From NCBI GenBank assembly GCA_036839975.1, contig DAISVU010000002.1:1-64000 (forward strand): DNA of 64,000 bases, written 5' to 3'. The position numbers and the translations under genes were made by a program. Position 1 is the first letter of the stretch; each line of letters starts with the position of its first letter. The notes beneath the pieces were generated by a model. That model searched no databases. It was given only the letters and a program-made list of their open reading frames with translations, and was not told where the DNA came from. This DNA comes from RGIG7111 sp036839975. GTDB taxonomy: Bacteria; Bacillota; Clostridia; Peptostreptococcales; Anaerovoracaceae. Below are positions 1-9,018 of the stretch, one piece after another.

Positions 1-84
1 CCGGGTAGTAGGAGAGTATTTTTCAAAGTGTAACATATGTCTTGACAGTTAAGATTTTGCTGTACTAAATCTATTCACGAAGGA

Positions 85-112
85 TTGACCTAACTTTATA
101 ATGTGCTATAAT
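85..112 (+). promoter_or_regulatory. Sigma-A-type promoter ahead of the structured leader
   Basis: The -35 TTGACC (85-90) is separated by 16 bases from a perfect -10 TATAAT (107-112). The predicted start is near 118-120, so the transcript would begin just ahead of the long inverted repeat and reach the radical SAM gene after a leader of about 260 nt, unless a terminator or a second promoter separates them. Confidence 0.55.
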
Positions 113-118
113 GATTGA

Positions 119-260
119 AAAGGTGTTTATGCACAAGACGTGTTTCATATGCAACAATAACTGACTTTATATTTCTTGATTTAAAGAAAAATATTTTCGG
201 AATATTCGATGTGTGCATATTATCTTTTACAGTTTTTACACACGCCTTGTACAGCACTTG
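119..260 (+). ncRNA. Candidate structured RNA (long hairpin; possibly 6S-like or a leader)
   Basis: Arms 130-143 and 240-253 can form 12 of 14 base pairs. Bases 123-127 and 255-259 extend this outwards with one wobble. Inside, ATATGCA (147-153) pairs with TGCATAT (214-220), and AATATT (190-195) with AATATT (201-206) around a TTCGG loop. A long, bulged, largely double-stranded RNA starting right at a promoter recalls 6S RNA, but it is shorter than usual and I see no diagnostic conserved sequence. It may instead be the 5' leader of the radical SAM gene. Confidence 0.3.
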
Positions 261-377
261 AATTTGCCGGTGTGATTAAAAGTCATCATGGTATATAATT
301 AATTTGTGGTTTAGGTTGTTACATAGTAACGGCAGTGCAGATGAAAAGTTAATAGTGCAGGAGGAGGTTTATTAAAA

Positions 378-1727
378 ATGCTAAGAGGATTAATAGGATG
401 TCTTCAGCAGAGCATGATAAAGCAGGCGTTGAAGTATATGGAAAAGGATCCTGACAAAAATCTCCCTAAACTACTCGCTTGGGCCGAGAAGATCGACACC
501 ACGGGGTATTTCGAAAAGTACATAGAGTATTTCAGAGGTTGGATCGAAGATGAAGATAATAACTGGAACAAGTTCATGAAGAGTCTTTGGACAGATATTG
601 ACGATGGGGTGAGGATGAGGTTTTTTGAAAACTTTATGCTTAATGCATGCTATAAGGGAATGCAGAGGCAGAAAGTCAATCGCGAGAAGTATAAATGCAA
701 CATACCTTGGGCGATACTCATGGACCCCACTTCGGCATGTAATCTTAAATGCAAAGGCTGCTGGGCGGCAGAGTACGGCAACAGGCTAAATTTGACGTTT
801 GAAGAATGGGACGATATCATCACACAGGGTAAAAGTCTCGGGACATTCATGTATATATATTCGGGGGGAGAGCCGCTCGTAAGAAAAGATGATATCATAA
901 GAATCTGTGAAAAGCATTCTGACTGCGAATTCCTCGCATTCACAAATGCAACGCTGATAGATGAGGATTTTGCCAATGAAATGCTCAGAGTAAAGAATTT
1001 TATTCCGGCTATAAGTATTGAGGGTTTCGAAGAGGCTACTGACTTCAGAAGAGGTGAAGGCACGTATAAGAAGATAGTGCAGGCCATGGAAATACTCAAA
1101 CAGAAGAAACTCGCGTTCGGTATATCATGCTGCTATACAAGCAAAAATGCAGAAGTGATCGGAAGCGAAGAATATATAGACGACATGATCGCTAAGGGGG
1201 CAAAATTTGCCTGGTTCTTTACATATATGCCTATAGGAAACGATGCAGTAACTGATCTCATAGCAACTGCGGAGCAACGCGAATATTTCTACCATCAGAT
1301 CAGAACGTTCAGGCACACTAAACCGCTGTTTACAATGGATTTTTGGAATGACGGTGAATTCGTGAACGGATGTATAGCAGGCGGCAGGAATTATCTGCAT
1401 ATAAATGCGAACGGCGATATTGAACCTTGCGCATTTGTGCATTATTCGGATTCCAATATAAGAGAAAAGACATTACTTGAAGCATATCGTTCACCGCTGT
1501 TTATGCAGTATCATGACAATCAACCTTTTAACAAAAACTTGCTAAGACCTTGTCCGGTACTTGACAATGCAGGAAAGCTGGCTGAGATGGTGCATGCGAC
1601 TGAGGCGCATTCGACAGATCTTAAAAGTCCGGAGTCAGTGGATGATTACTGTGAAAAATGTAGACCTGCGGCGGAAAAATGGGAGCCGATTGCCGACAAA
1701 CTCTGGAATTCAGAGATACGTGAGTAG
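378..1727 (+). CDS. Radical SAM protein with SPASM-type C-terminus
   Basis: The 449-residue protein carries the radical SAM cluster motif CNLKCKGC at about residues 120-127 (CxxxCxxC), followed by a YSGGEP segment, both typical of a SAM-cleaving TIM barrel. The C-terminal third has further cysteines (GCIAGG, EPCAF, RPCPV and a final CEKC), which fits a SPASM-like domain holding auxiliary clusters. An N-terminal helical region of about 100 residues precedes the core. The start is set by GGAGGAGG 10 bases upstream. A rho-independent terminator follows at 1756-1788, so the gene appears monocistronic. The substrate cannot be inferred: no peptide precursor or obvious target gene is adjacent. Confidence 0.85.
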   Translation: MLRGLIGCLQQSMIKQALKYMEKDPDKNLPKLLAWAEKIDTTGYFEKYIEYFRGWIEDEDNNWNKFMKSLWTDIDDGVRMRFFENFMLNACYKGMQRQKVNREKYKCNIPWAILMDPTSACNLKCKGCWAAEYGNRLNLTFEEWDDIITQGKSLGTFMYIYSGGEPLVRKDDIIRICEKHSDCEFLAFTNATLIDEDFANEMLRVKNFIPAISIEGFEEATDFRRGEGTYKKIVQAMEILKQKKLAFGISCCYTSKNAEVIGSEEYIDDMIAKGAKFAWFFTYMPIGNDAVTDLIATAEQREYFYHQIRTFRHTKPLFTMDFWNDGEFVNGCIAGGRNYLHINANGDIEPCAFVHYSDSNIREKTLLEAYRSPLFMQYHDNQPFNKNLLRPCPVLDNAGKLAEMVHATEAHSTDLKSPESVDDYCEKCRPAAEKWEPIADKLWNSEIRE

Positions 1728-1755
1728 AGTATTTAATCAAATTACAGATCAAAAT

Positions 1756-1788
1756 AAAGGAGGCGTTTATGTGTGCGCCTCTTTTAAC
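1756..1788 (+). terminator. Rho-independent terminator after the radical SAM gene
   Basis: AAAGGAGGCG (1756-1765) pairs with CGCCTCTTTT (1776-1785), giving ten pairs with one wobble and a 10-nt loop; the 3' arm ends in a short T run. Confidence 0.7.
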
Positions 1789-1852
1789 TTATGTACAGAA
1801 ACAATCAGCCGCTGCTGTCTGTCATATACACTGTTTTTTTAGATTTGCAGAG

Positions 1853-1881
1853 GTGACAGAGTGCTCAAAGAATGGTATAAT
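1853..1881 (+). promoter_or_regulatory. Promoter of the ecf-queT-trmB operon
   Basis: GTGACA (1853-1858), a 17-base spacer and TATAAT (1876-1881). The -10 is extended by TGG directly upstream. The leader to the ecfA1 start is about 115 nt and contains no riboswitch that I recognise. Confidence 0.55.
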
Positions 1882-2004
1882 TTATTTTTAAGATATCATG
1901 TTCAGGAGCTTTAAAATAAAGAAAATATTTATGTGCAGATACTGCGATACTGCATATATCAGGGAACGGCACGAGGCATATGAAACGGTGTTAAGAAGGA
2001 AAAC

Positions 2005-2844
2005 ATGGACACGATAGTAAGTATAAAAGATCTTACATTTGAATATATACGTGAAGAAGATCAGGTCAGAATCAGGGCGATAGATGATGTCAGCGCCTGC
2101 ATTGAAAAAGGTTCATTTACGGCTGTGATCGGTAAAAACGGTTCGGGCAAGTCAACTCTTGCAAAAAATATAAATGCGCTGCTTATTCCGACGGAGGGAG
2201 AGGTAATAGTCAACGGCATGGATACTCGCGATCCGGAGCTTACATGGGAAATACGCCAGAATGCAGGCATGGTGTTTCAGAATCCGGACAATCAGCTTGT
2301 ATCAGCGGTAGTGGAAGACGATGTTGCATTTGGCCCTGAAAATCTTGGAGTTGAACCCGAGATGATCAGAAAAAGGGTGGATGATTCATTAAAATCCGTG
2401 GGAATGTACGAGTTCAGGAAAAGAGAACCGCATCTTCTTTCCGGTGGGCAGAAACAGCGTATTGCCATAGCAGGTGTGATTGCGATGTGTCCACAGTGTA
2501 TAGTCTTTGATGAGCCTACTGCGATGCTCGATCCTAGAGGCAGACAGGAGATAATGAAGATCATAAAGGAACTCAATCAAGGCGGCATCACAGTTATATT
2601 GATAACACATTTCATGGAGGAAGCTGTTCAGGCAGACCGGATAATCGTGATGGATAAGGGGAGTTTTATAATGGATGGAACACCTGAAGAAATATTTCTG
2701 AACGATGATACTTTAAAAGAACTTGAGCTCGCAGTGCCGTTGCCTGTAGAGCTTGCAAGAAAACTCAGAGACAAAGGTATGGACATACCTTTTGAAATAA
2801 TAGATGCAGAAGGGCTTATAGAACACCTATGTCAATACAGGTAA
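2005..2844 (+). CDS. ecfA1: Energy-coupling factor transporter ATPase EcfA1
   Basis: This 279-residue ABC ATPase is one of the paired motors of a group II (shared-module) ECF vitamin transporter. Walker A GKNGSGKST is near residue 43, a Q-loop FQNPDNQ follows, then the signature LSGGQKQR and Walker B IVFDEP, all intact. PDNQ after the Q-loop is characteristic of EcfA proteins. It overlaps ecfA2 by 16 bases and is first in a tightly packed operon with ecfA2, ecfT, queT and trmB. It acts at the inner face of the membrane, with EcfA2 and EcfT, to energise one or more substrate-binding S components. Confidence 0.93.
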   Translation: MDTIVSIKDLTFEYIREEDQVRIRAIDDVSACIEKGSFTAVIGKNGSGKSTLAKNINALLIPTEGEVIVNGMDTRDPELTWEIRQNAGMVFQNPDNQLVSAVVEDDVAFGPENLGVEPEMIRKRVDDSLKSVGMYEFRKREPHLLSGGQKQRIAIAGVIAMCPQCIVFDEPTAMLDPRGRQEIMKIIKELNQGGITVILITHFMEEAVQADRIIVMDKGSFIMDGTPEEIFLNDDTLKELELAVPLPVELARKLRDKGMDIPFEIIDAEGLIEHLCQYR

Positions 2845-3683
2845 AAAACATAACACATATATACAGCGAGGGCCTCCCACATGAGTCAAAAGCCATAGAT
2901 GATGTATCATTTGACATAGATGATGGTCAGTTTGTCGGGCTGATAGGACATACCGGCTCGGGCAAATCAACGCTAGTGCAGCACTTGAATGGACTCTTAA
3001 AACCGAAATCAGGCTCTATATTTATAGGCGGCAAGGATATCACTGAAAGCGGTGTCATACTTCGTGATATACGCAGGAAGGTGGGATTGGTATTTCAGTA
3101 TCCGGAATACCAGTTGTTTGAAGAAACCGTGGAAAGAGATATATCTTTTGGCCCGGTATATCTGGGGCTTGAAAAAGAAGAGATAGAAAAACGCGTAATG
3201 GAGGCTATGCTGTTTGTAGGACTCGATTTTGAGGAATTCAGGGCGCGTTCTCCGTTTGAACTTTCAGGCGGACAGAAACGACGTGTAGCGATAGCGGGTG
3301 TGCTGGCTATGAAACCGGAGGTTCTTATACTGGATGAGCCTACAGCCGGACTCGACCTGAATGCGCACAGCGCTATCCTCGAAATGATAGAGCAGATACA
3401 CGAGGCAGAGAACAACATAATCATACTTATATCGCATAATATGAATGATATCGCTGCCATGGCGGAGAAAATACTGGTTATGGAAAAGGGCAGTCTTATA
3501 ATGGAGGGTACACCGAGGGAGATTTTTTCACATAGAGATGAGCTTAACGGTATGGGGTTGGCTGTCCCCGACATAACGGAGATCATGAACAGACTCAATG
3601 AAAAGGGAGTACACGTCAGAAAAAATATATTTGATGTAGAAACGGCGGCAGATGAGATATATATAGCGCTGGGGGGCAGATAA
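2829..3683 (+). CDS. ecfA2: Energy-coupling factor transporter ATPase EcfA2
   Basis: The second ECF ATPase, 284 residues, has Walker A GHTGSGKST, Q-loop FQYPEYQLF, signature LSGGQKRR and Walker B LILDEP. The YPEYQLF segment after the Q-loop is the usual EcfA2 version and distinguishes it from EcfA1. Its start overlaps the end of ecfA1, and its TAA overlaps the ATG of ecfT by one base (TAATG), so translation is coupled. It should pair with EcfA1 as a heterodimer docked on the EcfT coupling helices. Confidence 0.93.
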   Translation: MSIQVKNITHIYSEGLPHESKAIDDVSFDIDDGQFVGLIGHTGSGKSTLVQHLNGLLKPKSGSIFIGGKDITESGVILRDIRRKVGLVFQYPEYQLFEETVERDISFGPVYLGLEKEEIEKRVMEAMLFVGLDFEEFRARSPFELSGGQKRRVAIAGVLAMKPEVLILDEPTAGLDLNAHSAILEMIEQIHEAENNIIILISHNMNDIAAMAEKILVMEKGSLIMEGTPREIFSHRDELNGMGLAVPDITEIMNRLNEKGVHVRKNIFDVETAADEIYIALGGR

Positions 3684-4495
3684 TGATACGTGATATCACT
3701 ATAGGTCAGTATTATCCCGGTGAATCCTGGGTTCACAGACTGGATGCCAGGATAAAGATAATAATCAGTATTATGTATATAATACAGCTTTTCATTGCTA
3801 AGGATTTTCTTGGCTTTATCCTTGCAGTTGCAGCGCTTGCAGTAACAATAGGTATAGCCGGTGTGCCTATGAAATTTATTCTCAAAGGGCTTAAACCGAT
3901 ATTTTTAATAATAGTAGTCACATTTATCCTTAATATGTTAATGATAAGTGGAAATGTGCTTATAAAATTATGGATATTCAAGGTAACCGACAAGGGCCTT
4001 TACACGGCATCATTTATGGCGGTTAGGCTGATCCTCTTGATAATAGGCGCATCTATGCTTACATATGTGACAAAGCCGATAGAACTTACCGACGGCATAG
4101 AAAGCCTGCTTTCACCATTTAAGAGAGCGGGTGTTCCGGCGCATGAGCTTGCAATGATGATGACGATAGCGCTAAGGTTTATACCCACTCTTCTTGAGGA
4201 GACGGATAAGATAATTAAGGCACAGCAGGCAAGGGGTGCAGATTTTGAGAGCGGAAATGTTTTCAGACGGGCGAAAAGTCTGATGCCGTTGTTAGTACCG
4301 CTTTTTATAAGTGCATTTCGCATTGCACAGGAACTTGCAATGGCGATGGAAGCACGTTGCTACAGAGGCGGCAAAGGAAGGACGAGACTGCATGAGATGA
4401 AACTGCGAAGTCGAGATGCAGCTGCGATGGCAATGGCAATAGCTGTTATGGGCGGGATGCTTCTTCAGCGGTTGCTGCTGCCGGTAATATTTTGA
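3683..4495 (+). CDS. ecfT: Energy-coupling factor transmembrane protein EcfT
   Basis: The 270-residue membrane protein has five or more hydrophobic segments, a long cytosolic region in the middle, and the two short arginine motifs by which EcfT contacts the ATPases (QARGADFE near residue 176 and MEARCYRGG near 224, matching the family's A-R-G and A-R pattern). The order ecfA1-ecfA2-ecfT is the standard clostridial arrangement. It transmits ATPase motion to the S component; the S component here is probably the neighbouring QueT, though such modules often serve several unlinked S proteins. Confidence 0.93.
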   Translation: MIRDITIGQYYPGESWVHRLDARIKIIISIMYIIQLFIAKDFLGFILAVAALAVTIGIAGVPMKFILKGLKPIFLIIVVTFILNMLMISGNVLIKLWIFKVTDKGLYTASFMAVRLILLIIGASMLTYVTKPIELTDGIESLLSPFKRAGVPAHELAMMMTIALRFIPTLLEETDKIIKAQQARGADFESGNVFRRAKSLMPLLVPLFISAFRIAQELAMAMEARCYRGGKGRTRLHEMKLRSRDAAAMAMAIAVMGGMLLQRLLLPVIF

Positions 4496-4509
4496 TGCGG
4501 GAGGAAGTT

Positions 4510-4971
4510 TTGAAGACGAAATATATAGTGCAGACGGCGGTGATTGCCGCCGTCTATGCCGTGTTTACTCTTGTGTTGTCGCCCATAAGCTACGGTCCGG
4601 TGCAGGTGAGAGTGTCAGAGGCGCTTACTGTACTCCCGGGATTTACACCGGCGGCGGTTCCCGGTCTTTTTATCGGTTGCTTTATATCAAATATGGTGGG
4701 ACCGTACGGAGTGATCGATATGATATGCGGAAGTGTGGCAACGCTCATAGCGGCATTTCTTTCACATCTTTTGCGAGCCAGGAAGCAGCTGATTCCGCTT
4801 CCGCCTGTTGTCGTAAACGGAATAGTTGTAGGATGCATGTTGCATTATGCGTATGAAATACCGGGACTTTTGGCTTGTATCGGATGGGTGGCGCTCGGTC
4901 AGACTGTTGCATGCTGCGGTATTGGGCTTCCGCTCATGAGACTGATGGAAAGATATAAGGATATATTCTGA
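4510..4971 (+). CDS. queT: QueT-type queuosine-precursor ECF S component
   Basis: A small, very hydrophobic protein of about 153 residues with the QueT family pattern: a GPVQVRVSEAL segment after the first helix, then LPGFTPAAVPGLFIG and a DMICGSVATL stretch. QueT binds a deazapurine precursor of queuosine and works with the ECF module encoded just upstream. I prefer the TTG at 4510 because GGGAGGA (4499-4505) lies 4 bases before it and the resulting MKTKYI N-terminus resembles relatives. An ATG at 4495, overlapping the ecfT stop, is the alternative. The next gene, trmB, also concerns tRNA modification. Confidence 0.85.
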   Translation: MKTKYIVQTAVIAAVYAVFTLVLSPISYGPVQVRVSEALTVLPGFTPAAVPGLFIGCFISNMVGPYGVIDMICGSVATLIAAFLSHLLRARKQLIPLPPVVVNGIVVGCMLHYAYEIPGLLACIGWVALGQTVACCGIGLPLMRLMERYKDIF

Positions 4972-5624
4972 TGCGACAGAGAAAGATAAAAAATATAGAT
5001 AAAAAGCTGAGGGATCTGTCTGACTATATGACGGGGCTTGACAATAAAGGCAGGTGGTGGGAAGTCTTTGCGGGACGAAAAGGAGATATTTATGTGGAAA
5101 TCGGATGTGGAAAAGGCAGATTTATAAATGAGCTTGCAAAAAACAACCGGGAAGCCTGCTATATAGGGATAGAGGGACATTCAAGTGTTATACTGAGAGC
5201 GCTTCAGAAAGCGGAGCATGCGGAATTAAGAAATATAATTTTTTCATGCGGATACATAAAAGATCTGCGTGATGTGTTTGAGGATGACGAGATCGACGGG
5301 ATCTATCTTAATTTCAGTGATCCGTGGCCAAAAAAGAGACATGCTAAAAGACGTCTTACACATAGAAAGTATTTGAAGAGCTATATGCAGGTGGTTAAGC
5401 CGGGCGGATTTATCCAATTCAAGACAGATAATGACGACTTGTTTGGATTTACTCTAGAAGAGATAGAAAGCTGCGGTTATGAAATAGAGGAAATCAGTCG
5501 TGATCTTCATACAAGCGAATATAGTGCGAAGGATGTTCTTACGGAATACGAAAGCAAATTTATGCTTAAGGGTGAAAAGATCAACTACGTCAAAATCAAA
5601 GTCGCGCATAAACAATTAAAATGA
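4971..5624 (+). CDS. trmB: tRNA (guanine-N7-)-methyltransferase TrmB
   Basis: The 217-residue SAM-dependent methyltransferase should form m7G at position 46 of tRNA. Visible family motifs are the SAM loop VEIGCGKGRFI (about residues 43-53), the acidic IGIEGH strand and the hallmark NFSDPWPKKRH near residues 116-126. Its ATG overlaps the queT stop (TGATG). Placement after a queuosine-precursor transporter puts two tRNA-modification functions in one transcript. A large-loop hairpin at 5656-5704 may end the operon. Confidence 0.95.
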   Translation: MRQRKIKNIDKKLRDLSDYMTGLDNKGRWWEVFAGRKGDIYVEIGCGKGRFINELAKNNREACYIGIEGHSSVILRALQKAEHAELRNIIFSCGYIKDLRDVFEDDEIDGIYLNFSDPWPKKRHAKRRLTHRKYLKSYMQVVKPGGFIQFKTDNDDLFGFTLEEIESCGYEIEEISRDLHTSEYSAKDVLTEYESKFMLKGEKINYVKIKVAHKQLK

Positions 5625-5655
5625 TCACAATCAAATGTGATTCTAAAGTCTTGCG

Positions 5656-5711
5656 ATGCCGTGACAATGATTATGCAATAACAGAGAGGGTATTTTCACG
5701 GCATGTATTTT
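5656..5711 (+). terminator. Possible terminator after trmB
   Basis: ATGCCGTGA (5656-5664) and TCACGGCAT (5696-5704) form a perfect 9-bp stem closing a 31-nt loop, followed by GTATTTTTGT. The loop is larger than usual, so an attenuator or processed structure is also possible. Confidence 0.45.
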
Positions 5712-5840
5712 TGTACAGAAAAATCAAATTTATAGCAATATCGCATTGAAATTATAATCACGGTGTATTATAATCTCTACATTGTTTTTATAATGAATAT
5801 TAATTAAAATTTAAATATAAATATGAACAGAGGTAAGAAA

Positions 5841-7025
5841 ATGTCAGAATTTAAGTTCGTAAAGGAAAATGGAAGATCTATACCGAGAGAGGATATAATC
5901 TTCGGGATAAACACCAGAGCAAACAAAATGATAGCAGAAAGGGGTCGAGAAAATGTCGTAAACGGTACGGTAGGAGCTCTGCTTGACGATGACGGCCAGT
6001 TGGCTATTCTTTCATTGGTAGTAGATATATTTAAGCATCTGGCTCCGAGGGATTTTGCAGAATATGCACCTATAGGAGGTCTTCCGGAGTTTAAAGAGGC
6101 AGTGAAGAAAGCGGCATTTGGAAGCTATGTGCCTGGAGGCTTTACACGAGTTGTAGCTGCTCCCGGCGGAACCGGTACGCTCAGAAATGCGGTTTCAAAC
6201 TTTACTTCTCCCGGAGATAAAATTCTAACATCGGACTGGCATTGGACACCTTATAATACTATAGCTGAAGAGCAGGGAAGAACGGTTGATAAGTATCAGC
6301 TGTTTAATGATCAGAGGCAATTCAATGTGGCTTCATTTAAAGAACATGTAGAGATACTCGCAGCTGCTCAGGGGAGTCTGCTTATAATAATCAATACACC
6401 CGCCCACAATCCTACAGGATATTCACTTACGCTTGAAGACTGGGACAATGTAATAAAAGTCCTTACAGATACATCGGAAAGCGGAGCGACTATAGTATTG
6501 CTCGTAGATGTGGCATATATAGATTTTGCAGGAGATGAGGAAGAATGCAGAAAGTTTATCCCCAAGCTTGAAGAACTTCCTGAAAATGTACTGCCTGTTA
6601 TTAGTTACAGCGCATCTAAAACATTTACTTCATACGGAATGAGATGCGGCGCCATGATATGCATGGCGAAGACCGAAGAGGTAGCACAGGAGTTCTTACT
6701 TGCCTGTCAGTATTTATCTAGAGCTACATGGTCAAATTCACCAAGAGCACCACAGGTGATGATAGCCAAGGTCTACCGGGATGCAGAACTTTTGGCTAAA
6801 GTTGACCGTGAGCGGGCGGCTTACAGGGAGATGCTGCTTGCGAGAGGACGTGCGTTTGAATCTGCCGCTGATGCAGCGGGGCTGGAAATCGTGCCTTTCG
6901 ATGCCGGCTTTTTCGTATCGATACCTTGCAGTGACCCGATAAGCGTAAGTTCGAAATTAGAGGAAGAAGGCATATTTATAGTTCCGCTTGAAAAGGGGCT
7001 GCGTGTCTCAATTGCTTCGATCTAG
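5841..7025 (+). CDS. Class I/II pyridoxal-phosphate aminotransferase
   Basis: The protein of about 394 residues belongs to fold type I aminotransferases. The cofactor lysine lies in SYSASKTFTSYGMRCG, the NTPAHNPTGY segment gives the Asn that contacts the PLP oxygen, and DVAYIDF supplies the Asp/Tyr pair near the ring. The aromatic-rich DWHWTPYNT suggests an aromatic or aspartate-type substrate, but the amino-acid specificity is not readable. I chose the ATG at 5841, 6 bases after AGAGGT; an ATG at 5823 is in frame but has no ribosome binding site. It stands alone between AT-rich intergenic DNA and a terminator. Confidence 0.85.
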   Translation: MSEFKFVKENGRSIPREDIIFGINTRANKMIAERGRENVVNGTVGALLDDDGQLAILSLVVDIFKHLAPRDFAEYAPIGGLPEFKEAVKKAAFGSYVPGGFTRVVAAPGGTGTLRNAVSNFTSPGDKILTSDWHWTPYNTIAEEQGRTVDKYQLFNDQRQFNVASFKEHVEILAAAQGSLLIIINTPAHNPTGYSLTLEDWDNVIKVLTDTSESGATIVLLVDVAYIDFAGDEEECRKFIPKLEELPENVLPVISYSASKTFTSYGMRCGAMICMAKTEEVAQEFLLACQYLSRATWSNSPRAPQVMIAKVYRDAELLAKVDRERAAYREMLLARGRAFESAADAAGLEIVPFDAGFFVSIPCSDPISVSSKLEEEGIFIVPLEKGLRVSIASI

Positions 7026-7112
7026 GAAAAACACTGCAGGAGAATACCGGCAAAGATTAAAGTAGTTATTGATCGTATGGAAAAAAAGGATTGAAAACAG
7101 GATCATGTAGAT

Positions 7113-7169
7113 AAGGACAGGGCAAACATCGTCGTTTGTGCAACGGCTTGAAAGCGATGTCCTTTTTTA
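7113..7169 (+). terminator. Terminator between the aminotransferase and nucleoside kinase genes
   Basis: AAGGACA (7113-7119) pairs with TGTCCTT (7158-7164), followed by a T run. An overlapping alternative stem ACATCG (7126-7131)/CGATGT (7155-7160) uses some of the same bases, so two mutually exclusive folds are possible. Confidence 0.5.
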
Positions 7170-7214
7170 TTTAATATGATATACTGGCATAAACAGAATT
7201 TTAGGAGATGAAAC

Positions 7215-8918
7215 ATGAGATTGAAAATAAAAACAGAACCGAGAGGTCCTTGGGATATTTTTGAGATCGACAGACCTATGACAATAGAAAAAATCATTGA
7301 TCGATATATCAAAGAAAGAAATTATAAGCCGGAATACAGATATCTTGTCGCAAATGTCAACAATACAGCAAGAGATCTTAACAGATTAATAAAGGAAGAA
7401 TGCAGTATAGAATTTCTCGACATGAGATCTCAAGCTGCCAATCTTACCTATCAGCGCAGTCTTTCCTTCATATATCTTAAGGCGGTGGAAGATGTTTTGG
7501 GCCCGGTGGGAGTAGTAATCATGGCTTCGCTGAACAAGGGACTGTTTACCGAGATAGATGTAAGTCACGAATTGACGGAAGAACAGGTAAGGGCGGTGTC
7601 TGACAGGATGCAGGAGCTGATAGATCAGGATATACGCATAACCAAGGAAGTTGTGGCGCGCGAAAAGGTTGAAAAGTGGCTCAAGCGGGAGAAGATGACA
7701 GAAAAAATGCGACTCCTAAACGGGCAGAAGAATATAGAGCGTGTGATGTTTTATTCTATGGACGGATATAAAAATTTCTTCTATGGCACAATGGTGCCGT
7801 CAACAGGATATATAGAAAAATATCAGCTTTTGAAATACAGAAGCGGAGCGCTTTTAAGATATCCAAGCCAGTCCAGCCCTGATAAGCTCAGTCCTTATAT
7901 AGAGCAGACGATGCTGTACTACGCATTCGGTGAAGCAAAGCGCATGAATGCTTTGATGGGCGTTTCATATGTAGAGGACCTTAATGACATGATCAGAAAC
8001 GGCGAATACAAAGAGCTCATAATGCTTTCAGAAGCTCTTCATGAAAAGAAAATAGCCGATATAGCCGATATGATAACAAAACAGCACAAGAGGATAATAC
8101 TGATAGCGGGTCCGTCATCATCCGGCAAGACTACATTTGCGAGGAGGCTGTGTGTGCAGCTCAGGGTTAATGGGCTGAGGCCTCTTTATATGGGAACCGA
8201 TGATTATTTCGTTGATAGAGATAAAACGCCGATTGATAAAAACGGCGAACCCGATTACGAAGGTCTCGATGCGATCGATATAGAACTTTTTAACAATAAT
8301 ATGAACGATCTTCTTGCGGGAAAACTGGTTGATATCCCTGAATTCGACTTCATGACCGGGCAAAAGAAGTTTGGAAAACGTAAAATTACGATAGAAAGTA
8401 ACCAGCCGATAGTCATAGAGGGTATACACGGGCTTAACGGCAAGCTGACAGAGCAGATATCTGATTCTGAGAAATTCAAGATATATGTCAGTCCGTTTAC
8501 GCAGCTTGCTATAGATAATAACAACAGGGTGCCGACATCCGATGCCCGCATGCTAAGACGCATGGTCCGGGACTGCAAATACCGCGGACATTCTCCGGAA
8601 AGCACTATAGATGACTGGCCGAAGGTGAGAGAAGGAGAAGAACAGAACATATTTTCGTTTATAGACGAAAGTAATGTGGTATTCAATTCTGTACATGTGT
8701 ACGAACTTGCAGTATTGAAAAAATATGCAGAACCGCTTCTGCGTGGCGTTGAAAGAGGAAAACCCGAGCATCTTGAAGCCGATAGAATGCTCAGATTTCT
8801 GGAGTTTGTTGAAACAATAGAGGATGATTCCATGATAATAAATAATTCAATACTGAGAGAGTTTATAGGCGGAAGTATTTTTACGGAAGTTGAGCTGGAC
8901 CGCTTGACACGTGCATAA
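7215..8918 (+). CDS. Nucleoside (uridine-type) kinase with ThrRS-like N-terminal region
   Basis: The 567-residue protein joins an N-terminal region resembling the TGS and editing domains of threonyl-tRNA synthetase (residues 1 to about 270) to a uridine kinase/phosphoribulokinase P-loop domain. The kinase part shows Walker A AGPSSSGKTTFARRL near residue 296 and the DDYF segment typical of uridine kinases. The family is common in Clostridia as a nucleoside kinase; the exact substrate and the purpose of the tRNA-synthetase-like part are unclear. AGGAG precedes the ATG, and a -10-like TATACT lies about 30 bases upstream. Confidence 0.82.
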   Translation: MRLKIKTEPRGPWDIFEIDRPMTIEKIIDRYIKERNYKPEYRYLVANVNNTARDLNRLIKEECSIEFLDMRSQAANLTYQRSLSFIYLKAVEDVLGPVGVVIMASLNKGLFTEIDVSHELTEEQVRAVSDRMQELIDQDIRITKEVVAREKVEKWLKREKMTEKMRLLNGQKNIERVMFYSMDGYKNFFYGTMVPSTGYIEKYQLLKYRSGALLRYPSQSSPDKLSPYIEQTMLYYAFGEAKRMNALMGVSYVEDLNDMIRNGEYKELIMLSEALHEKKIADIADMITKQHKRIILIAGPSSSGKTTFARRLCVQLRVNGLRPLYMGTDDYFVDRDKTPIDKNGEPDYEGLDAIDIELFNNNMNDLLAGKLVDIPEFDFMTGQKKFGKRKITIESNQPIVIEGIHGLNGKLTEQISDSEKFKIYVSPFTQLAIDNNNRVPTSDARMLRRMVRDCKYRGHSPESTIDDWPKVREGEEQNIFSFIDESNVVFNSVHVYELAVLKKYAEPLLRGVERGKPEHLEADRMLRFLEFVETIEDDSMIINNSILREFIGGSIFTEVELDRLTRA

Positions 8919-8983
8919 ATAAATTGTAATATTTACCTGCCATTTATTGTAATTAAAGTGTGAGGATCTGCTTAAAATCCGTC

Positions 8984-9012
8984 TTGACCTTATTAGAATA
9001 ATGAGATATCAT
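8984..9012 (+). promoter_or_regulatory. recA promoter
   Basis: TTGACC (8984-8989), 17-base spacer, TATCAT (9007-9012). The predicted start falls at about 9019, exactly on the LexA-type box. Confidence 0.65.
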
Positions 9013-9018
9013 ATAAAA

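Larger units (their letters stand above)
1..377. other. Intergenic region with promoter and structured RNA candidate
   Basis: No open reading frame of useful length is seen before the radical SAM gene. The stretch holds a good promoter at 85-112, a long inverted repeat at 130-143/240-253 with further nested repeats, and a possible second promoter near 288-299 (TATATAAT). A strong ribosome binding site (GGAGGAGG, about 360-367) precedes the ATG at 378. What lies to the left of base 1 is unknown. Confidence 0.6.

Noticed and set aside
1887..2004. preQ1 or vitamin riboswitch in the ecf leader
   Set aside because: No preQ1, TPP, FMN or cobalamin consensus could be found in the 118 bases, despite QueT being in the operon.
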